From assembly GCF_020526085.1 (NCBI RefSeq), contig NZ_CP084874.1, positions 1,488,001-1,552,000 on the forward strand: a DNA stretch of 64,000 nt. Reading direction: 5' to 3'. The notes under the pieces were generated by a model. It did no database searches. It was given only the letters and a program-made list of their open reading frames with translations, and was not told where the DNA came from. Within the stretch, counting starts at the first letter, position 1; each line of letters starts with the position of its first letter. This document shows positions 53,296 to 64,000 of this stretch, piece after piece. This stretch comes from Klebsiella africana (GTDB lineage Bacteria; Pseudomonadota; Gammaproteobacteria; Enterobacterales; Enterobacteriaceae). The position numbers and the translations under genes were made by a program.

Positions 53296-54492
53296 ATGTT
53301 GAATGTGGAAATGCTGTCCACTGGCGATGAAGTGTTGCATGGTCAAATCGTTGATACCAATGCGGCATGGCTGGCGGATTTCTTTTTTAATCAGGGTTTA
53401 CCGTTAACGCGCCGCAATACCGTTGGCGACGATCTCGATGCGTTGGTGGCGATTCTGCGCGAACGCAGCGAACAGGCGGATGTGCTGATCGTCAACGGCG
53501 GCCTCGGTCCAACCAGCGACGACCTCAGCGCGCTGGCCGCCGCCACTGCGAAAGGCGAAGGGCTTATTTTGCACCCCGAGTGGCTGGAAACCATGACCCG
53601 CTTTTTTGCCGAGCGCGGCAGGCCAATGGCGGAAAGTAACCGTAAGCAGGCGGAAATCCCGGCCAGCGCCGAGATGATCAACAACCCGGTCGGCACGGCC
53701 TGTGGCTTTGCCATCCAGCTCAACCGCTGCCTGATGTTTTTCACCCCCGGGGTACCTTCTGAATTTAAGGTGATGGTGGAGCAGGAAATTTTACCGCGCC
53801 TGCGCCAGCGCTTTACGCTGCCGGACCCGCCGGTATGCCTGCGTTTGACCACCTTTGGCCGCTCGGAGAGCGAGCTGGCGCAAAGTCTTAATCCGCTGAC
53901 GTTGCCCCCTGGCGTGGTGATGGGTTACCGTTCGTCGATGCCGATTATTGAACTCAAGCTAACCGGACCGGCCGACCAGCGCGACGCCATGCTGGCCCTG
54001 TGGCCGGAGGTGCGTAAGGTGGCTGGCGACAGCCTGATTTTCGAAGGCACTGAAGGGTTACCGGCGCAGATCGCCCGCTGTCTGCAGGAGCGGCAGCTGA
54101 GTCTGACGCTCAGCGAGCAGTTTACCGGCGGTTTGCTGGCACTCCAGCTGTCCCGCGCCGGTGCGCCGCTGCTGGCCAGCGAAGTCGTTCCGGCGCAGGA
54201 GGAGACGCTGGCGCAGGCGGCCCGCTGGGCCGCCGAGCGGCGCATAAACCATTTTGCCGGCCTGGCCCTGGCGGTGAGCGGCCAGGAAAACGATCACCTT
54301 AACGTGGCCCTGGCCACCCCGGACGGCACCTTCGCGCTGCGGGTGAAGTTTAGCGTCACCCGCCACAGCCTGGCGGTACGCCAGGAAGTCTGCGCCATGA
54401 TGGCGTTAAACATGCTGCGTCGCTGGCTGAATGGTCAACCACTGGCCAGCGAACATGGCTGGATTAACGTGGTGGATTCCCTCTCGCTGTAA
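53296..54492 (+). CDS. yfaY: CinA-like protein YfaY
   Basis: 398 residues. N-terminal MoCF-biosynthesis-type (COG1058) domain: MLSTGDEVLHGQIVDTNAAWLAD, NGGLGPTSDDLS, NNPVGTACGF and FFTPGVPSEFK. C-terminal CinA/PncC-like domain from about residue 240 with LSEQFTGGLLALQLSR. CinA family members are NMN deamidases or ADP-ribose pyrophosphatases; E. coli YfaY's deamidase function is not established. Monocistronic, with rhmR 203 bases downstream. Confidence 0.9.
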   Translation: MLNVEMLSTGDEVLHGQIVDTNAAWLADFFFNQGLPLTRRNTVGDDLDALVAILRERSEQADVLIVNGGLGPTSDDLSALAAATAKGEGLILHPEWLETMTRFFAERGRPMAESNRKQAEIPASAEMINNPVGTACGFAIQLNRCLMFFTPGVPSEFKVMVEQEILPRLRQRFTLPDPPVCLRLTTFGRSESELAQSLNPLTLPPGVVMGYRSSMPIIELKLTGPADQRDAMLALWPEVRKVAGDSLIFEGTEGLPAQIARCLQERQLSLTLSEQFTGGLLALQLSRAGAPLLASEVVPAQEETLAQAARWAAERRINHFAGLALAVSGQENDHLNVALATPDGTFALRVKFSVTRHSLAVRQEVCAMMALNMLRRWLNGQPLASEHGWINVVDSLSL

Positions 54493-54695
54493 GTCATTCC
54501 CCCGGCGCACCGCATCCTCGGGGCGCCGGTTGTCCAACCTGTTGTACTCTCCTGAAAAAATTCTGTGCGTTAAGTCGCAATTTTCTGCTGCGAACGGTCC
54601 AGCATACGGGAAAGCGATTGCCCCGCGAGGTTGCTCACACTTTACCGCCCGGACAATCGCAACACTGATTCCAGTATTCAGGATTGGAGTCCAGT

Positions 54696-55481
54696 ATGTT
54701 GGAATCAACGAAAGTCCCGGCGCTGACCCGCGCGATTGAGATCCTCAATTTAATTGGCCGCATCGGCCCCTGCAGCGCGGCGACGATAATAGCGGAGCTG
54801 GGGATCCCGAAAAGTACGGTGTATCTGCTGCTGGGCGAGCTAAAAAAGCAGCGCTTCATCAGCATGGATAATCAGGATAACTACTGCCTGTGGACCAAGC
54901 TGGTGGAGCTGGCCGGGCAGGCGCTGAGCAAAATGGACCTGCGCGAGCTGGCGCGGCCGCGCCTCACCCGGCTGATGGACGAGTGCGGCCTGCTTTGTCA
55001 TCTGGGCATCATCGATCAGGGTAACGCCTACTACATTCTGAAAATTGAGTCTCCCGCCACCATCAGCGTGCGCTCACATGAGGGTAAGAGCCTGTCGCTT
55101 TACCGCTCCGGGATCGGCAAATGTTTGCTGGCCTGGCAGCCCGCCAGCGTTCAGGCGTCGATTATCGAAGACCTGCAGTGGGAGCGGGCCACGCCAACGA
55201 CCATCACCGATGCTCAACAGCTGCGTGAGGAGCTGGGGCGGATCCGCGCCCGGGGCTGGAGCTTTGATAATGGCGAGGACTATCCGGATGTGCGCTGCGT
55301 GGCTGCCCCGGTATTTAACGCCAATAACGACCTGACCGCCGCCATCTCGGTGGTGGGTACCCGTCTGCAAATCAATGAAGACAATCGCGATTACCTGGCC
55401 GGTAAGGCGATTGCCTGCGCGAAAGATATTTCACGTCTGCTGGGGTGGAAAAGCCCCTTCGAACAACTCGCCTCATCATAA
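54696..55481 (+). CDS. rhmR: IclR-family regulator of rhamnonate catabolism
   Basis: 261 residues from ATG 54696 ([21 protein letters not shown]), with GGAG upstream; a TTG at 54684 is less likely. N-terminal winged helix ([24 protein letters not shown]) and a C-terminal IclR effector domain ([41 protein letters not shown]). Directly upstream of rhmD in the same direction, so it likely controls this cluster and itself; ligand probably L-rhamnonate or a breakdown product (inference). Confidence 0.9.
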   Translation: MLESTKVPALTRAIEILNLIGRIGPCSAATIIAELGIPKSTVYLLLGELKKQRFISMDNQDNYCLWTKLVELAGQALSKMDLRELARPRLTRLMDECGLLCHLGIIDQGNAYYILKIESPATISVRSHEGKSLSLYRSGIGKCLLAWQPASVQASIIEDLQWERATPTTITDAQQLREELGRIRARGWSFDNGEDYPDVRCVAAPVFNANNDLTAAISVVGTRLQINEDNRDYLAGKAIACAKDISRLLGWKSPFEQLASS

Positions 55482-55491
55482 GGAGAACATC

Positions 55492-56697
55492 ATGACCCTA
55501 CCGAAAATTAAACACGTCCGCGCCTGGTTCATCGGCGGCGCCACAGCAGAGCAGGGCGCCGGCGGCGGCGATTACCACGATCAGGGGGCTAACCACTGGA
55601 TTGACGATCATATCGCTACCCCGTTGAGCAAATATAAACAGTATGAGCAGTCCCGGCAGTCGTTTGGCATCAATGTGCTGGGGACGCTGATTGTGGAAGT
55701 GGAAGCCGACAACGGACAGACCGGCTTTGCGGTGTCGACGGCCGGGGAGATGGGCTGCTTTATCGTGGAAAAACATCTCAACCGCTTTATCGAAGGCAAA
55801 TGCGTCAGCGATATCAAACTGATCCATGACCAGATGCTTAATGCCACCCTTTACTACGCGGGATCCGGCGGCCTGGTGATGAATACCATCTCCTGTGTCG
55901 ACCTGGCGCTGTGGGACCTGTTCGGGAAAGTGGTTGGCCTGCCGGTCTACAAACTGCTGGGTGGGGCGGTACGCGACGAAATCCAGTTCTATGCCACCGG
56001 CGCGCGTCCGGACTTGGCGCAGGAGATGGGCTTTATCGGCGGCAAAATGCCCACTCACTGGGGGCCGCACGATGGCGACGCCGGGATCCGCAAAGACGTC
56101 GCCATGGTGGCGGACATGCGTGAAAAATGCGGTCCAGATTTTTGGTTGATGCTGGACTGCTGGATGAGCCAGGACGTCAATTATGCCACCAAACTTGCCC
56201 ATGCCTGCGCCCCTTATAACCTCAAGTGGATCGAAGAGTGCCTGCCGCCGCAGCAGTATGAAGGCTATCGCGAGCTGAAGCGCCAGGCGCCGGCCGGGAT
56301 GTTGGTGACCAGCGGCGAGCACCACGGCACGCTGCAGTCCTTCCGCACCCTGTCGGAAACCGGCATCGATATTATGCAGCCCGACGTCGGCTGGTGCGGC
56401 GGCTTAACCACCCTGGTGGAGATCGCGGCCATCGCCAAAGCGCGCGGGCAGCTGGTGGTGCCCCACGGCTCGTCGGTTTACTCACATCATGCGGTGATCA
56501 CCTTTACCAACACGCCGTTCAGCGAGTTTCTGATGACCAGCCCGGACTGCGCCACGCTGCGTCCGCAGTTTGACCCGATCCTGCTCGGCGAGCCGGTGCC
56601 GGAGAGAGGGCGCATTCATAAATCGGTCCTGGATAAACCCGGCTTTGGCGTCGAGCTCAATCGCGACTGCAACCTGAAGCGTCCTTATCAACACTGA
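55492..56697 (+). CDS. rhmD: L-rhamnonate dehydratase RhmD
   Basis: 401 residues from ATG 55492 with AAGGAG upstream; the frame reaching back to 55375 lies within rhmR. Enolase-superfamily enzyme that dehydrates L-rhamnonate to 2-keto-3-deoxy-L-rhamnonate. Metal ligands and acid/base residues appear in order: [36 protein letters not shown] and [13 protein letters not shown]. Ten bases separate it from rhmR. Confidence 0.95.
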   Translation: MTLPKIKHVRAWFIGGATAEQGAGGGDYHDQGANHWIDDHIATPLSKYKQYEQSRQSFGINVLGTLIVEVEADNGQTGFAVSTAGEMGCFIVEKHLNRFIEGKCVSDIKLIHDQMLNATLYYAGSGGLVMNTISCVDLALWDLFGKVVGLPVYKLLGGAVRDEIQFYATGARPDLAQEMGFIGGKMPTHWGPHDGDAGIRKDVAMVADMREKCGPDFWLMLDCWMSQDVNYATKLAHACAPYNLKWIEECLPPQQYEGYRELKRQAPAGMLVTSGEHHGTLQSFRTLSETGIDIMQPDVGWCGGLTTLVEIAAIAKARGQLVVPHGSSVYSHHAVITFTNTPFSEFLMTSPDCATLRPQFDPILLGEPVPERGRIHKSVLDKPGFGVELNRDCNLKRPYQH

Positions 56698-56736
56698 TTG
56701 CGTCGGGCCGCCCGGCGGCCCGCGCCTGAGGATATT

Positions 56737-58029
56737 ATGATGAGCAACACTCTGCTGGAGAGCGTGGTGAAGAAAAACCGCGCCCGCTTAATCCCCTTTA
56801 TGCTGGCCCTGTATGTGCTGGCGTTTCTTGACCGCTCCAATATTGGTTTTGCCAAGGAGACGTACCAGCTCGATACCGGGCTCAGCAATGAAGCCTACGC
56901 GCTGGGGGCCGGTATTTTCTTTGTGGTCTATGCCTTCCTCGGGGTGCCGGCCAATCTGCTGATGCGCAAATTTGGCGCCAGGAGATGGATCGGCTGCACC
57001 ACGCTGCTGTGGGGCGTGCTGTCGGCGGCGATGGCGTGGGCGGACACTGAAGCGAAGTTTCTTCTGGTACGTACCCTGCTGGGCGCGGCCGAGGCAGGTT
57101 TCTTTCCCGGAATGATCTACCTCACTTCGCAGTGGTTTCCCCAGCAAAACCGCGCCAGCATTATGGGGCTGTTTTATATGGGGGCGCCGCTGGCCCTGAC
57201 GCTGGGATCGCCTTTATCCGGTGCGCTGCTGGAGATGCATGGATTTATGGGCCATCCCGGCTGGTTCTGGATGTTTGTCATTGAAGGCCTGCTCGCCGTC
57301 GCCGCGGGAGCGTTCACCTTCTTCTGGCTGGACGATTCCCCGCAGCATGCCCGCTTCCTGAGCGCTGCAGAGAAACAGGCGCTGATAAGCGAGCTGGCGC
57401 GCGAGGAGGAGAAAAAGATCACCTCTCGCCTGTCCGATGCGCTGCGTAACGGGCGGGTCTGGCAGCTGGCGCTGATTTATCTGACTATTCAGGTAGCGGT
57501 CTATGGCCTGATTTTCTTCCTGCCCACTCAGGTCGCCGCGCTGCTGGGCACCAAAGTCGGCTTCGTTGCCTCGGTGGTGACGGCCATCCCGTGGGTGGCA
57601 GCGCTGTTCGGCACCTGGCTTATCCCTCGCTACTCCGATCGCACCGGCGAGCGGCGCAATATTGCCGCCCTGACGCTGCTGGCGGCGGCGGTCGGGATTG
57701 CAGTTTCCGGACTGGTGGCACCGGTGCTGGCTATCATCGCGCTGTGCGTGGCGGCGGTCGGGGTGATTGCCGTGCAGCCGGTCTTCTGGACGATGCCAAC
57801 GCAGCTGCTGTCCGGCACGGCGCTGGCCGCCGGGATTGGCTTTGTTAACCTTTTTGGCGCCATCGGTGGTTTTCTGGCGCCGATCGTGCGCGTGCAGGCC
57901 GAAACGTTGTTCGCCAGTAGCGCCGCCGGACTGTTAACCCTGGCCGGCGTCGCCATTGTCGGGGTGGTCATTATCTTTTCATTGAGCCTTGCCCGCGCGG
58001 TTCCCCAGCGCGGCAGCGTACAGCATTGA
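56737..58029 (+). CDS. rhmT: MFS transporter for L-rhamnonate, RhmT
   Basis: 430 residues from ATG 56737 (or the adjacent ATG 56740, matching the E. coli start); TGAGGATATT precedes. Twelve membrane segments, anion:cation symporter branch of the major facilitator superfamily with [10 protein letters not shown] in the first loop and [20 protein letters not shown]. Expected to import L-rhamnonate. Between rhmD and rhmA, likely one operon. Confidence 0.92.
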   Translation: MMSNTLLESVVKKNRARLIPFMLALYVLAFLDRSNIGFAKETYQLDTGLSNEAYALGAGIFFVVYAFLGVPANLLMRKFGARRWIGCTTLLWGVLSAAMAWADTEAKFLLVRTLLGAAEAGFFPGMIYLTSQWFPQQNRASIMGLFYMGAPLALTLGSPLSGALLEMHGFMGHPGWFWMFVIEGLLAVAAGAFTFFWLDDSPQHARFLSAAEKQALISELAREEEKKITSRLSDALRNGRVWQLALIYLTIQVAVYGLIFFLPTQVAALLGTKVGFVASVVTAIPWVAALFGTWLIPRYSDRTGERRNIAALTLLAAAVGIAVSGLVAPVLAIIALCVAAVGVIAVQPVFWTMPTQLLSGTALAAGIGFVNLFGAIGGFLAPIVRVQAETLFASSAAGLLTLAGVAIVGVVIIFSLSLARAVPQRGSVQH

Positions 58030-58043
58030 ATAAAGGAATCGCT

Positions 58044-58847
58044 ATGAACGCACTGTTATCTAACCCCTTTAAACGGGGATTATTACGCGGTGAGACGCAA
58101 ATCGGCCTGTGGCTGAGCTCCACCTCATCCTACATGGCGGAGATCGCTGCGACGTCGGGATACGACTGGCTGCTGATCGACGGCGAGCATGCCCCGAACA
58201 CCATTCAGGACCTTTATCATCAGCTGCAGGCGATTGCCCCCTATGCCAGTCAGCCGGTCATTCGTCCAGTCGAGGGCAACCGTAGCCTGATAAAACAGGT
58301 GCTGGATATTGGCGCCAGAACGTTGCTGGTGCCGATGGTCGATACCGCCGAGCAGGCGCGGGAGGTGGTCTCAGCGACCCGTTATCCCCCCATCGGGAGC
58401 CGCGGCGTTGGCGCCGGCGTGGCGAGAGCGGCGCGCTGGGGAAGGGTGGAGAATTATATGGCGGAGGCGAATGATGAACTCTGTCTGCTGATTCAGGTCG
58501 AGAGCCGTACCGCGCTGGAGAACCTGGACGCTATTCTCGAGGTGGACGGCATTGACGGGGTGTTTATCGGTCCGGCGGATCTCTCCGCCTCGCTGGGCTA
58601 CCCGGACGATGCCGGTCACCCTGACGTGCAGCGGGTGATCGAGCAGAGCATCCGGCGCATTCGCGCGGCGGGGAAAGCGGCCGGATTTCTGGCGGTCGAC
58701 CCGGCGATGGCGGAAAAATGTCTTGCCTGGGGGGCCAACTTCGTCGCCGTCGGGGTGGATACCATGCTGTATACTCAGGCGCTGGACCGGCGGCTGGCGA
58801 TGTTTAAATCTGCCAGCGCCCAGCCGCAAGAGAAAGCGAGCTATTGA
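58044..58847 (+). CDS. rhmA: 2-Keto-3-deoxy-L-rhamnonate aldolase RhmA
   Basis: 267 residues from ATG 58044 with AAAGGAA upstream. Class II aldolase of the HpcH/HpaI family that cleaves 2-keto-3-deoxy-L-rhamnonate to pyruvate and lactaldehyde. Seen: LIDGEHAPN with the catalytic histidine, RPVEGNRS arginine, [12 protein letters not shown] and the metal-site [15 protein letters not shown]. End of the rhm operon; convergent with glpC, 21 bases apart. Confidence 0.95.
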   Translation: MNALLSNPFKRGLLRGETQIGLWLSSTSSYMAEIAATSGYDWLLIDGEHAPNTIQDLYHQLQAIAPYASQPVIRPVEGNRSLIKQVLDIGARTLLVPMVDTAEQAREVVSATRYPPIGSRGVGAGVARAARWGRVENYMAEANDELCLLIQVESRTALENLDAILEVDGIDGVFIGPADLSASLGYPDDAGHPDVQRVIEQSIRRIRAAGKAAGFLAVDPAMAEKCLAWGANFVAVGVDTMLYTQALDRRLAMFKSASAQPQEKASY

Positions 58848-58868
58848 CGGCACAGGCTGGCGCTGGGC

Positions 58869-60047
58869 TCAGACGAGCGCCTGCGCCAGCACCGTCAGCG
58901 GATGCTCGCAGCGTTTGCTGGTGGACATCTCAATCTGCCATTTGCAGGTCTCGCAGTCGGTGACGACGATGTCGGCCCCGCTCTCCTCAATCTGCTTGAA
59001 CAGCGGGGCGCCGATAGCCTGGGATACTGCGTAATTCTCAGTTTTAAACCCGTAGGTGCCCGCGATGCCGCAGCACTGTGAATCCAGCACCTCCAGCTGC
59101 AGGTCGGGGATCAGCCGCAGCAGCTCGAGGGTATATAGCGACCAGCCCATTTTCTCCATATGACACGGGGTGTGATAGACCACCTTCATCGGCAGCCGGC
59201 GCAGCGGTAGCGTCTTGCCGGCATCCAGCTGTTTCCAGATCCAGCGGGTGGCCAGCTCCACCCGATCGCGAAGATCGCTGTTGTCGACATCGAGGAGATG
59301 CGGGTATTCATCACGTAGCGTAAAGGTACAGGTTGAGGAGGTGGCAATGATCGGCAGCGCGTTTTCCCGCATGGCGGCGACGTTGCTCTGCGCCTGCTTA
59401 CGCGCCTTGTCGAAAAAGCCGTTGGCGATCAGCGGCACGCCGCAGCATTTTTCCTTTGATAACAACTGCACCCCGGTACCCAGCGCGTTGACGACGCGGA
59501 TCAGATCCTTACCCAGCTGCGGGTGGTTATAGTTGACGTAGCAACCATGAAAGAAAGCCACCTGCTCAGGGTACTGCGCCTGTCTGGCGGCGAGCTGGCG
59601 GTAAGCGCGGCGGAAGGTGCCTAAGCCATATTTCGGCAGCGTGCGGCGATGGTCGATGTTGAGCGCCGCGTCCAGCAGGCGGCGCACCGGTTTTAAGCCG
59701 GTGGCGGCGTTGACCAGCGGGGCAACGGGGGTGGAAAGGGTGCCCATCAGGTCGGTATGGCTGAGGATGGCGTCGCGCAGGGTTGGCTTTTGCTGGCCGT
59801 ACTGTGCCCGGGCGCGTTGAATGATATCGCCAATTTTCACATCCGACGGGCAGGCAACCTCGCAGCGCTTGCAGTTAATGCAGTATTTCAGCGCCTCATC
59901 GTACAGCGCGCCATCCTTCAGACGCAGACGTTCGCCGTCCGGCCCCGCCTGCTTGGGACCAGGATACCGTGGATTGACCCGACTTACCGGGCAGGTGGTG
60001 GTACAGACCGTGCACTTAATGCAGCTTTCAAAACGGGTATCGTTCAT
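58869..60047 (-). CDS. glpC: Anaerobic glycerol-3-phosphate dehydrogenase subunit C
   Basis: 392 residues. Membrane-associated iron-sulfur subunit that passes electrons from GlpAB to menaquinone. Two [4Fe-4S] motifs, [13 protein letters not shown] (C9, C12, C15, C19) and [14 protein letters not shown], followed by two CCG domains ([20 protein letters not shown]). Starts inside a four-base overlap with glpB. Last gene of glpABC; in E. coli rpnE (yfaD) follows, here rhmA is convergent. Confidence 0.95.
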   Translation of the reverse strand: MNDTRFESCIKCTVCTTTCPVSRVNPRYPGPKQAGPDGERLRLKDGALYDEALKYCINCKRCEVACPSDVKIGDIIQRARAQYGQQKPTLRDAILSHTDLMGTLSTPVAPLVNAATGLKPVRRLLDAALNIDHRRTLPKYGLGTFRRAYRQLAARQAQYPEQVAFFHGCYVNYNHPQLGKDLIRVVNALGTGVQLLSKEKCCGVPLIANGFFDKARKQAQSNVAAMRENALPIIATSSTCTFTLRDEYPHLLDVDNSDLRDRVELATRWIWKQLDAGKTLPLRRLPMKVVYHTPCHMEKMGWSLYTLELLRLIPDLQLEVLDSQCCGIAGTYGFKTENYAVSQAIGAPLFKQIEESGADIVVTDCETCKWQIEMSTSKRCEHPLTVLAQALV

Positions 60048-61303
60048 GGCCGGCCTCCGGCAAGGGCGTGCATCTGTCTGGCGGCGTGCAGCGCGGTGAC
60101 GGCGCAGACGCCGCCGCCACAGCCGAGCTGAATGGCATCGAACCCGCCGAGCAGCGAACCGATAGCGAACAGATTATGGAACGGCTGCCCGCCCAGCAGA
60201 GGGCGCAGCAGGGCATCGGTTTTCACGCCGAAGCGCTGCCAGGGTTGTGAGGCGAAGAAATCGCGCTGGTACCAGCTTTCCCGTGGCAAGGTCTGCTGTA
60301 GGTCGAGGCCGAGGATCGGCTCGCGCACGCTATCGCGAGTGGCGACAAGACCGTTGCTGAAAAAGCTGCCGCTGGCCAGCACGGTAAAGCGTGGACGCAG
60401 CGCAATATCGCCGTGATTTCGCGTCCAGACGGCTTCGACGACGCCCTGCTGATGGCTGATTTTCACTACCTCATCGCCGGCAAGCCAGGTGCCGCCGCTG
60501 CGAACGAACTGGCGTTGCAGCTGAGAATGCAAGCGCATCCCGGAAACCGAAGGCGGCAGCGTTGGCAGCAGACGCAGCGGGCAGGGCAGACGCGCCTGCA
60601 GCCAATGGTACAGGCGATCGTCGGCGAGGCCAAAACAGGCGGGCATGATTAAGAGGTCATGCTGCTGCGCCAGCGGTAGCAGCGCTGCATGCAGGGCCGG
60701 CCACATATTCTCATCATCCAGGACGCGGGCAATATTGGCGGCGCGAAACTCGGTGGGGTTGTCACGCAGCACATCCAGCAGCGGTAACTCAATTTCCACC
60801 GCCGCGGCGGTAACTCCGTGTTGACCGAGCGCGGCGGCGGCGAGATGTGGCTGAAAATCAGCAAAGCCGCTGATCCCTACCAGACAGGTGCCCTGCGACG
60901 GCAGAGGCGCGACAGGCACCTCAAGGGGCGACAGCCACGTCGGGCGCAACGTCCCCAGCGGCGTCACCCGCCGGTGCGGCCGGCGCGCGTCGCCCTGCAT
61001 CACCGCGCCGCAGGCGGCCAGCAGGGCTTCGGTCTGCGTAGCGTATTCGAGTACCGCCTCGGCGCCGAGCCGGGAATAAGGGTGTTCAGGAAGCTGTTCA
61101 GCGAGTTGCTGCAGACCTTGTGCGACGTCAGTGACGTTATCGCCGTTGGGCAGCGCCGAGAGGAGGTCTAACGACGCGGAGGAAAAGTGCAGCGCGCTTT
61201 GCCCGCGGCTGACGATGACGCTGCGCAGGCCGTGCTGATTCAGCGCCAGCCCGCACAGCAGGCCGGCGAGCCCGCCGCCGATAATCGCGCAATCAAACTT
61301 CAT
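60044..61303 (-). CDS. glpB: Anaerobic glycerol-3-phosphate dehydrogenase subunit B
   Basis: 419 residues from ATG 61303 ([19 protein letters not shown]), matching E. coli; the frame extending to 61414 lies inside glpA. Flavoprotein subunit with the N-terminal dinucleotide-binding motif [10 protein letters not shown] and the C-terminal [24 protein letters not shown]. Overlaps glpA by 11 bases and glpC by 4. Confidence 0.95.
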   Translation of the reverse strand: MKFDCAIIGGGLAGLLCGLALNQHGLRSVIVSRGQSALHFSSASLDLLSALPNGDNVTDVAQGLQQLAEQLPEHPYSRLGAEAVLEYATQTEALLAACGAVMQGDARRPHRRVTPLGTLRPTWLSPLEVPVAPLPSQGTCLVGISGFADFQPHLAAAALGQHGVTAAAVEIELPLLDVLRDNPTEFRAANIARVLDDENMWPALHAALLPLAQQHDLLIMPACFGLADDRLYHWLQARLPCPLRLLPTLPPSVSGMRLHSQLQRQFVRSGGTWLAGDEVVKISHQQGVVEAVWTRNHGDIALRPRFTVLASGSFFSNGLVATRDSVREPILGLDLQQTLPRESWYQRDFFASQPWQRFGVKTDALLRPLLGGQPFHNLFAIGSLLGGFDAIQLGCGGGVCAVTALHAARQMHALAGGRP

Positions 61304-62921
61304 CCTGTTGCTCCTGTGGCAATCCGCACAGGCCGAGGTAGACCCAGCGGGTGAATTCGCTTTCGCGCAGCGCGTCGCCCCAGGCGATGGGCTGCACCCC
61401 CTTCCAGCGTTCATTGAGAAATTCCGCTAGCTGGGTTAACGACTGCGCGGGCGTGGTGACGTTAAAGCGCTGCAGCAGTCCGGCAGCGCGGCAGGCGCAG
61501 AGTTCCCCCTGACAGGTCCCCATGCCAATGCGGGTGCGGCGGCGCAGGTCGAGCAGGGTGTTGACCGCCAGATTTTCCACTGCGTATTTCACTTCACCAG
61601 CGGTAACGGCTTCGCATTCGCAGACCAGGCTACGGTGCTGGCGGCTGTCGCCAAGCCAGGCCGGAGTGCGATCGCCGTGACGGTAGACGGCTGAGCCGCG
61701 CAGCGGGGTGGGGAGGGAGATAATTTTTTGCAGGGTACTTTCCGTTGGCTCCTGGGAACCGGGCAGCGGGGTTTCGGCCGTGGTACAGGGGGTGGTGTTT
61801 CCCAGCTTACGACAGACGGCGTCGGTGGCCCACTCGGCCATCAGGCGATAGGTCATCAGCTTGCCGCCGGTGATGGTAATGAAGCCTTCCATACCGTCAC
61901 GCTGGGCATGATCGAGCAGAACGATGCCGCGGCTGACGCTGCGCCCGCTGGGATCGTTATCGCTGGCCACCAGCGGGCGGACGCCGGAGTAGGCGCGAAG
62001 GATCCGGGTGCGGCCCATGACTGGCGCCAGCTTTTCGCCTTCGCGCAGCAGAATATCGACTTCCGCCGTCGTTACCCGGTTGTCGTCAATGTCGTCATAA
62101 GGAATATGCATTGAGGTGGTGCCGATCAGCGAGATAGTATCGCCGGGCACCAGAATATCGGCGTCGGCCGGCTTACGGCAGCGGTTGATCACCAGGTTGT
62201 TAATCCGGTGATCGAGGATCAGCAGCGATCCCTTCGCCGGGAACATGGTGATGCGCAGGTCGGCATATTCCGCAATACGCTGCCCCCAGATCCCGGCGGC
62301 GTTAACCACCACCCCGGCGTACAGCGTGCGGGCCTGGTGAAGTTGGCGGTCGTATACCTGGACGCCGCAGACACGATCGCCCTGGCGCAGCAGGCCTGTT
62401 ACTTCGCAGCCGGTAAGGATCTGCGCGCCGTGTTCGCGGGCGTCGAGCATATTGGCCGCGGTGAGGCGAAACGGGTCAATGGTGCCGTCCGGAACCTGCA
62501 CCGCGCCCAACAGCGTCGGGTTGACGGCGGGCTCCCGGCGCAGCGCTTCCTGCGGCGAGAGCGGCATAGCTTCAATGCCTGCCTGCTGGCAGGCGGTGAT
62601 AAAAGTCTGCTGATACGCCAGGTCATCTTCAGGCAGGGTGATAAACAGCCCATTGGTCGATTCAATGCAGTGGCGGGCGATGCGGCGCAGGATGCGGTTC
62701 TCACTGATGCATTCACGGGCGGATTCGTTGTCGGTCACTGCATAGCGGGCGCCGCTATGCAGTAGCCCATGATTACGGCCGGTGGCCCCGGTGGCGATAT
62801 CATGGCGCTCAATAAGCAGCGTTCGTAATCCGCGCCGGGCGCAGTCGCGGGCGATGCCGGCGCCAGTTGCCCCGCCGCCGATGATAATGACCTCGCTATC
62901 GTCTGACTGGGCGCTGTTCAT
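61293..62921 (-). CDS. glpA: Anaerobic glycerol-3-phosphate dehydrogenase subunit A
   Basis: 542 residues. Large FAD subunit oxidising glycerol 3-phosphate to dihydroxyacetone phosphate under anaerobic conditions. FAD motif [19 protein letters not shown] (G15 onward), [14 protein letters not shown], and a C-terminal BFD-like [2Fe-2S] domain ([23 protein letters not shown]). First gene of the operon. The divergent glpTQ pair found upstream in E. coli is absent here. Confidence 0.96.
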   Translation of the reverse strand: MNSAQSDDSEVIIIGGGATGAGIARDCARRGLRTLLIERHDIATGATGRNHGLLHSGARYAVTDNESARECISENRILRRIARHCIESTNGLFITLPEDDLAYQQTFITACQQAGIEAMPLSPQEALRREPAVNPTLLGAVQVPDGTIDPFRLTAANMLDAREHGAQILTGCEVTGLLRQGDRVCGVQVYDRQLHQARTLYAGVVVNAAGIWGQRIAEYADLRITMFPAKGSLLILDHRINNLVINRCRKPADADILVPGDTISLIGTTSMHIPYDDIDDNRVTTAEVDILLREGEKLAPVMGRTRILRAYSGVRPLVASDNDPSGRSVSRGIVLLDHAQRDGMEGFITITGGKLMTYRLMAEWATDAVCRKLGNTTPCTTAETPLPGSQEPTESTLQKIISLPTPLRGSAVYRHGDRTPAWLGDSRQHRSLVCECEAVTAGEVKYAVENLAVNTLLDLRRRTRIGMGTCQGELCACRAAGLLQRFNVTTPAQSLTQLAEFLNERWKGVQPIAWGDALRESEFTRWVYLGLCGLPQEQQDEV

Positions 62922-62929
62922 TTCATCTC

Positions 62930-63013
62930 CTTTATGTTCGGTTTATCCCCATTAAGTCATGGGTTAGCGATAATTTGTTTGATATCGAACAAAATCGAGC
63001 ATAAATCGAAAAT
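62930..63013 (-). promoter_or_regulatory. glpA promoter region with GlpR-like half-sites
   Basis: A near-perfect 20-base palindrome at 62974-62993 (TTTGTTTGAT / ATCGAACAAA) and half-sites ATGTTCG at 62934-62940 and TCGAGCATAA near 62995-63004 resemble the GlpR operator core, TTCG and CGAA separated by a few A/T. GlpR repression of glpABC by this cluster is inferred. Confidence 0.5.
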
Positions 63014-63031
63014 TAAATGTTTGTTATGTGG

Positions 63032-63910
63032 TCAAAGTCGCTTTTGGTCCACCAGCTGACGCAGGCAATCATGCAGCAACTGAATCGGGCTGCCGCTAAC
63101 CGGTGAGGTGCTGGTGATAAGCGATACGTGACGATAAAAGGCAGGTTCCAGAGGCACGGAGTACAGCGGTTGTTCCAGCGTTTTTAGCGTGAGTTCTGGC
63201 AGCAAAGCGATACCTAATCCCAGACGAATAAAACTCATGGCAGTGCCTGGGTGGTTAAATTCATATTTTATATTAGGTGTAATATTCCTGTTCGCAAACA
63301 GCGACATAATGCTCATTTCGTACCGCCCTTTGCTGATAATTAATGGCTCATCGTACAGTGCTTCGAGAGGAATACTGCTCCGGCGGGCAAAAGGATGCGA
63401 TTGAGGAACGACAACCATAAATCTGTCTTTATAAAATGGTGTGGCAAACAGGCCGTTAACGGAAATATGAGTGAATCCGGCGTCGATATTATTCTCCCGA
63501 ATGGCTTCAATAATCTCCGTACTGTTTGCTTCATAAGGCACTATTTTAATATGCGGATGATGTTGCTCGAAGTAGTGAACGACCTGGGGCAGGATACTGG
63601 CACAAATGCCGGGGAAGCAGCCGATGCGCAGCAGGCGCAGCGGTGTTTTCTTTTCCTGTTCGGCTATCTCCTTAATGACGCTCACTTCACTCATGAGTCG
63701 TCGCATCGCCGGAACAAGGCGTTCTCCTGCCGCCGTCAGCTTGAGTGCTTTTCGCCGTTCTCGTTCGACTATCGCCACGCCAAGCTCCTCTTCCAGTCCG
63801 GCAATGGCCTGGCTGACCGCCGATTGGGTCATATAGAGACGTCTGGCGGCCTCAGTAAAACCGCCGTATTTCAGCACGGTAAGCAGAGCGTGGATCTGCG
63901 TTAATGTCAT
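63032..63910 (-). CDS. LysR-family transcriptional regulator, target unknown
   Basis: 292 residues. N-terminal winged helix-turn-helix (about residues 1-60, GGFTEAARRLYMTQSAVSQAIAGLEEELG) and a C-terminal substrate-binding effector domain (LLRIGCFPGICASILPQVVHYFEQHHPHIKI onward). Not recognised as a specific named regulator. It faces glpA but is separated by 110 bases with the glp operators, so it is probably a separate transcript; its usual divergent target would lie beyond 64000. Confidence 0.85.
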   Translation of the reverse strand: MTLTQIHALLTVLKYGGFTEAARRLYMTQSAVSQAIAGLEEELGVAIVERERRKALKLTAAGERLVPAMRRLMSEVSVIKEIAEQEKKTPLRLLRIGCFPGICASILPQVVHYFEQHHPHIKIVPYEANSTEIIEAIRENNIDAGFTHISVNGLFATPFYKDRFMVVVPQSHPFARRSSIPLEALYDEPLIISKGRYEMSIMSLFANRNITPNIKYEFNHPGTAMSFIRLGLGIALLPELTLKTLEQPLYSVPLEPAFYRHVSLITSTSPVSGSPIQLLHDCLRQLVDQKRL

Positions 63911-64000
63911 AAGTTTTCTCTAATGAAATTAATTAAAATGATTAATTTTACTAATTTACACAGGTTGCTTATAATTTTCCTGAAACTTAATCACACAATC

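Noticed and set aside
58857..58900. Hairpin at the rhmA/glpC junction as a terminator
   Set aside because: GGCTGGCGC/GCGCCAGC can pair, but the loop is long, most of it lies inside glpC, and there is no T-run.

Overview
The window reads as a chromosomal segment of a Klebsiella-type enterobacterium. Nearly every protein is a close relative of an Escherichia coli or Salmonella protein, coding density is high, most genes are GC-rich, and intergenic spaces carry ERIC-like and REP/BIME-like repeats. The genus is inferred from remembered protein similarity and gene order; the species cannot be fixed from this sequence alone. No tRNA, rRNA, insertion sequence, prophage or CRISPR array was seen.

Layout. 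1-5353 holds a four-gene amino-acid module of visibly lower GC: a D-ornithine/D-lysine decarboxylase homologue cut by the window edge, an antiporter-type APC permease, an ornithine-racemase-like enzyme and a second APC permease. 5460-10390 holds ubiX and the lysine/arginine/ornithine and histidine ABC importer genes argT-hisJQMP, with a sigma-54/NtrC control region before argT. 10396-15153 holds a GNAT acetyltransferase, yfcH, folX, yfcG, yfcF, yfcE and yfcD. 15244-18794 is ackA-pta (minus strand) with an ERIC-like element between the two genes. 19133-24692 is yfbV, yfbU, yfbT, yfbS, yfbR and alaA. lrhA follows, then the full 13-gene respiratory complex I operon nuoABCDEFGHIJKLMN (27144-42167, nuoC and nuoD fused), with a BIME-like repeat between nuoL and nuoM.

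42229-50805 holds elaC/rbn, elaA and the menaquinone genes menF-D-H-B-C-E. 50873-54492 holds nudI, an Rpn-family nuclease gene, yfaZ and yfaY. 54696-58847 is the L-rhamnonate catabolic cluster rhmR-D-T-A. 58869-62921 is the anaerobic glycerol-3-phosphate dehydrogenase operon glpABC (minus strand), and a LysR regulator closes the window.

How it fits together. Complex I, anaerobic G3P dehydrogenase and menaquinone synthesis feed and use the quinone pool; UbiX makes the prenylated flavin needed for ubiquinone; ackA-pta handles overflow acetate. LrhA lies directly upstream of nuo. Compared with the remembered E. coli K-12 order, the core is the same, but yfcC, elaB, elaD-yfbP, the arn/pmrD block, glpTQ and two rpn copies are missing at their usual positions, while the ornithine module, the GNAT gene, a relocated rpn gene and the LysR gene are extra.

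Most notable: the rpn gene (51436-52377) has a strong internal Shine-Dalgarno and in-frame ATG that would give a separate 69-residue C-terminal protein carrying six four-residue repeats. This is the arrangement of the gene-within-gene toxin/antitoxin, antiphage Rpn systems.
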